Below, piece by piece: positions 62,604-64,000 of a stretch of 64,000 nt of DNA. The stretch is from NCBI GenBank assembly GCA_937991535.1, contig CALKHN010000072.1, forward strand, positions 41,709 through 105,708. Direction: 5' to 3'. The position numbers and the translations under genes were made by a program. Every line of letters begins with the position of its first letter. Positions within the stretch are counted from its first letter, which is position 1. The notes under the pieces were generated by a model that worked only from the letters and a program-made list of their open reading frames with translations, had not been told where the DNA came from and searched no databases. This stretch comes from an uncultured Sphingobacteriales bacterium. Its GTDB lineage: Bacteria; Bacteroidota; Bacteroidia; Chitinophagales; Chitinophagaceae.

Positions 62604-63950
62604 CTATTTATTTGTGAGTGTTAAAATTCCAAGTGCTTTTTGATAGTCCATAACCAGCAAACGAATGGAATATTGCAAGCGGGTATCTTCAAGCCTGGCT
62701 TGTGTCAATTTTAATTCAGCATCGGTCAGTTCCAAACGGCTTCCCAAACCTGCTTTATAACGCTCGTACTGCATCTGATAACCTGAGAGAGCAGCATGAA
62801 TATTTTGTTTTTGTATTGACCATTGCTGTACTTCATTTTTCAATTTCACAGACAAAGCCGCAATTACTGTTTCTGCTTTACTTGTAATATCTGCAAGTGC
62901 TAACTCCTGCTGTTTTAGTGAAATTGCAGAAGCTGCCGACTGATACTTCAGCCTGTTGCCAGAATAGATTGGAACAGTTAAACGTACGCCTGCAAAAGAT
63001 GTTCTTGGTAAACCGTAATATTTGAACCGATAATCATCTGCCTGCGACTGAACCTGGTACTGTGCAAATACCTGTAACGTCGGTTTGAACATGGCTCTTA
63101 CCCGTTCTTCCTGCAGTTTGCTTTGCTCCAGCCGTAATTTTGCAAGATGTAAATCGGAACGATTATTACCGGCAATTTCCATGGCTGCAGAGGATAGTAG
63201 TTGATGAATGAATGCAGTTTCGATTGCTAACGAATCAGTAAGTAATATTTCTTCAGACAGTTCAGCACCCATCACTTGTTTCATTTGCATGTGTGCTACA
63301 CCTATCTGATTTTCTACTGCGGATACAGCCAGCTTGATATTCTGCACTGCAATAAAATGACTGAGCGTATCTGTTTTCAGGTTCTTTCCCTGTAGGTATA
63401 AATTTTTAGCATCAGTTAAAGCCTGCTCATTGCGTAGCTGGCTTTGTAATAACACCTGCTTTTGCTGTTCATAAAACAGTACTGTATAATACAATTGCGA
63501 TACTTCAACAACCAATTGCTCTTCTAACGCTTTTTTGTTTTGCAAGGCTGTTTTTTGTTGCAGCGCAGCAGCCTTTACCTGGTTTTTAACAACAGGGTTA
63601 GTAAGTCCATACACAGCTGTAACATTTGCATCGAAAGCGAGCCGGCCGCCGTATTTTGTATCAATGGCCTTTGGCATTGCACTTTCATCACGCAGGTAAA
63701 TTACAGGCCGCTCTGCGAAAAACAGGTAACTGCTGTTTAACTGAACTGAAGGAAGCAAAAAACTCTTTGCTTCTTTCACCATTTCCTCCGAACGTTTCAG
63801 TTCAAGAGAACGTATCTGCAATTGCCGGTTACCTTTTGCCGTTACCTGCAGCACATCTTTTAAGCTCATTTGCTGCTGCTGTGCAAATACAGCTGAAGAA
63901 GAGACTGCCGGTAACAACAGCATCAGTCCTCTTATTATATATTTTTTCAC
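62604..63950 (-). CDS. TolC-family outer-membrane efflux protein
   Basis: A 448-residue protein with a signal peptide (to about 24, SAVFAQ) and two long helical repeats typical of the TolC/OEP fold. These are MSLKDVLQVTAKGNRQLQIRS-like first helices, AGVRLTVPIYSGNRLKY near the strand pair, and LGSRLELTDAELKLTQARLED in the second repeat. It forms an outer-membrane channel for a periplasmic adaptor and inner-membrane pump, whose genes would be expected to the right, outside the window. No Cys lipidation. Substrate unknown. Confidence 0.9.
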   Translation of the reverse strand: MKKYIIRGLMLLLPAVSSSAVFAQQQQMSLKDVLQVTAKGNRQLQIRSLELKRSEEMVKEAKSFLLPSVQLNSSYLFFAERPVIYLRDESAMPKAIDTKYGGRLAFDANVTAVYGLTNPVVKNQVKAAALQQKTALQNKKALEEQLVVEVSQLYYTVLFYEQQKQVLLQSQLRNEQALTDAKNLYLQGKNLKTDTLSHFIAVQNIKLAVSAVENQIGVAHMQMKQVMGAELSEEILLTDSLAIETAFIHQLLSSAAMEIAGNNRSDLHLAKLRLEQSKLQEERVRAMFKPTLQVFAQYQVQSQADDYRFKYYGLPRTSFAGVRLTVPIYSGNRLKYQSAASAISLKQQELALADITSKAETVIAALSVKLKNEVQQWSIQKQNIHAALSGYQMQYERYKAGLGSRLELTDAELKLTQARLEDTRLQYSIRLLVMDYQKALGILTLTNK

Positions 63951-63972
63951 TATTGTCCGACTAAAATAACAT

Positions 63973-63998
63973 AAAAAAAGCGGTTCCGAAGAACCGCC
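63973..63998 (-). terminator. Rho-independent terminator (- strand) for a gene beyond the window
   Basis: Read on the - strand, GCGGTTC (63997-63991) pairs with GAACCGC (63986-63980) around a TTCG tetraloop, followed by seven T (63979-63973). It ends a transcript coming from the right, 23 bases before the tolC-like gene start, so that gene has its own promoter or little read-through. Confidence 0.9.
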
Positions 63999-64000
63999 GA

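Noticed and set aside
1..64000. CRISPR arrays, integrases, transposases, rRNA genes, toxin-antitoxin pairs or defence systems
   Set aside because: Looked for and not seen; no repeat-spacer arrays or recognisable mobile-element proteins on either strand.

Overview
The window comes from a member of the Bacteroidota, probably a Chitinophagia/Chitinophagaceae-type bacterium (the family level is inferred). Supporting signs are a type IX secretion C-terminal domain, a Wza/Wzc capsule pair, promoters of the Bacteroidota TTG...TAnnTTTG type, several TTG/GTG starts, and many SPI/SPII-exported proteins whose signal peptides end in AQ. There are no rRNA genes, CRISPR arrays or recognisable insertion sequences. 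One tRNA (Gln, CTG anticodon) is present.

Bases 1-17591 are a Wzx/Wzy-type surface polysaccharide locus, all on the + strand: the tail of an outer-membrane export protein, the Wzc tyrosine autokinase, a UDP-glucuronate 4-epimerase-like protein, a flippase, a pyruvyl transferase, a Wzy-like polymerase, four glycosyltransferases, a DegT-type sugar aminotransferase and a PglC/WcaJ-type initiating phosphoglycosyl transferase. Two paralogous exported proteins of unknown activity (8995-10158 and 11728-12921) are embedded among them and share histidine-rich motifs. Two copies of a structured, roughly 100-bp intergenic repeat (3775-3876 and 11531-11632) sit inside the locus.

Bases 17672-31964 are mostly housekeeping: rlmH, a rhomboid protease, tilS, a small TPR protein, a plant-like LRR protein with a T9SS sorting domain, etfB-etfA, a bifunctional nuclease, ispE, rocD, a GlcD-type FAD oxidase coupled to a small beta-barrel protein, a YVTN beta-propeller protein and a ribokinase. 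Then come the tRNA-Gln gene and a solitary GH106-like rhamnosidase lipoprotein (32559-35822).

Bases 36074-55939 form a coherent + strand nitrate respiration island: two membrane-anchored cytochromes c, narGHJI, a small unknown membrane protein, a NarK transporter carrying an extra soluble domain, a TDT/SLAC1-type channel, a hemerythrin-like protein, and molybdenum cofactor genes (moaA, moeA, moaD, moeB-rhodanese, moaE and a moaC-mogA fusion), with a TauE-type exporter and an unknown secreted protein among them. MobA, needed for the bis-MGD form of the cofactor, is not in the window.

Bases 56117-63950 lie on the - strand: an SRPBCC protein, a GH33-type sialidase, a metallophosphoesterase that reads into a Gfo/Idh/MocA oxidoreductase, an alkaline-phosphatase-superfamily protein with chitobiase-like and PA14-like domains, and a TolC-type efflux protein. 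The phosphoesterase and the phosphatase genes are each interrupted by exactly one single-base frameshift. Nearby intergenic DNA holds short coding-like remnants, so this end looks either degenerating or affected by indel errors in the assembly.
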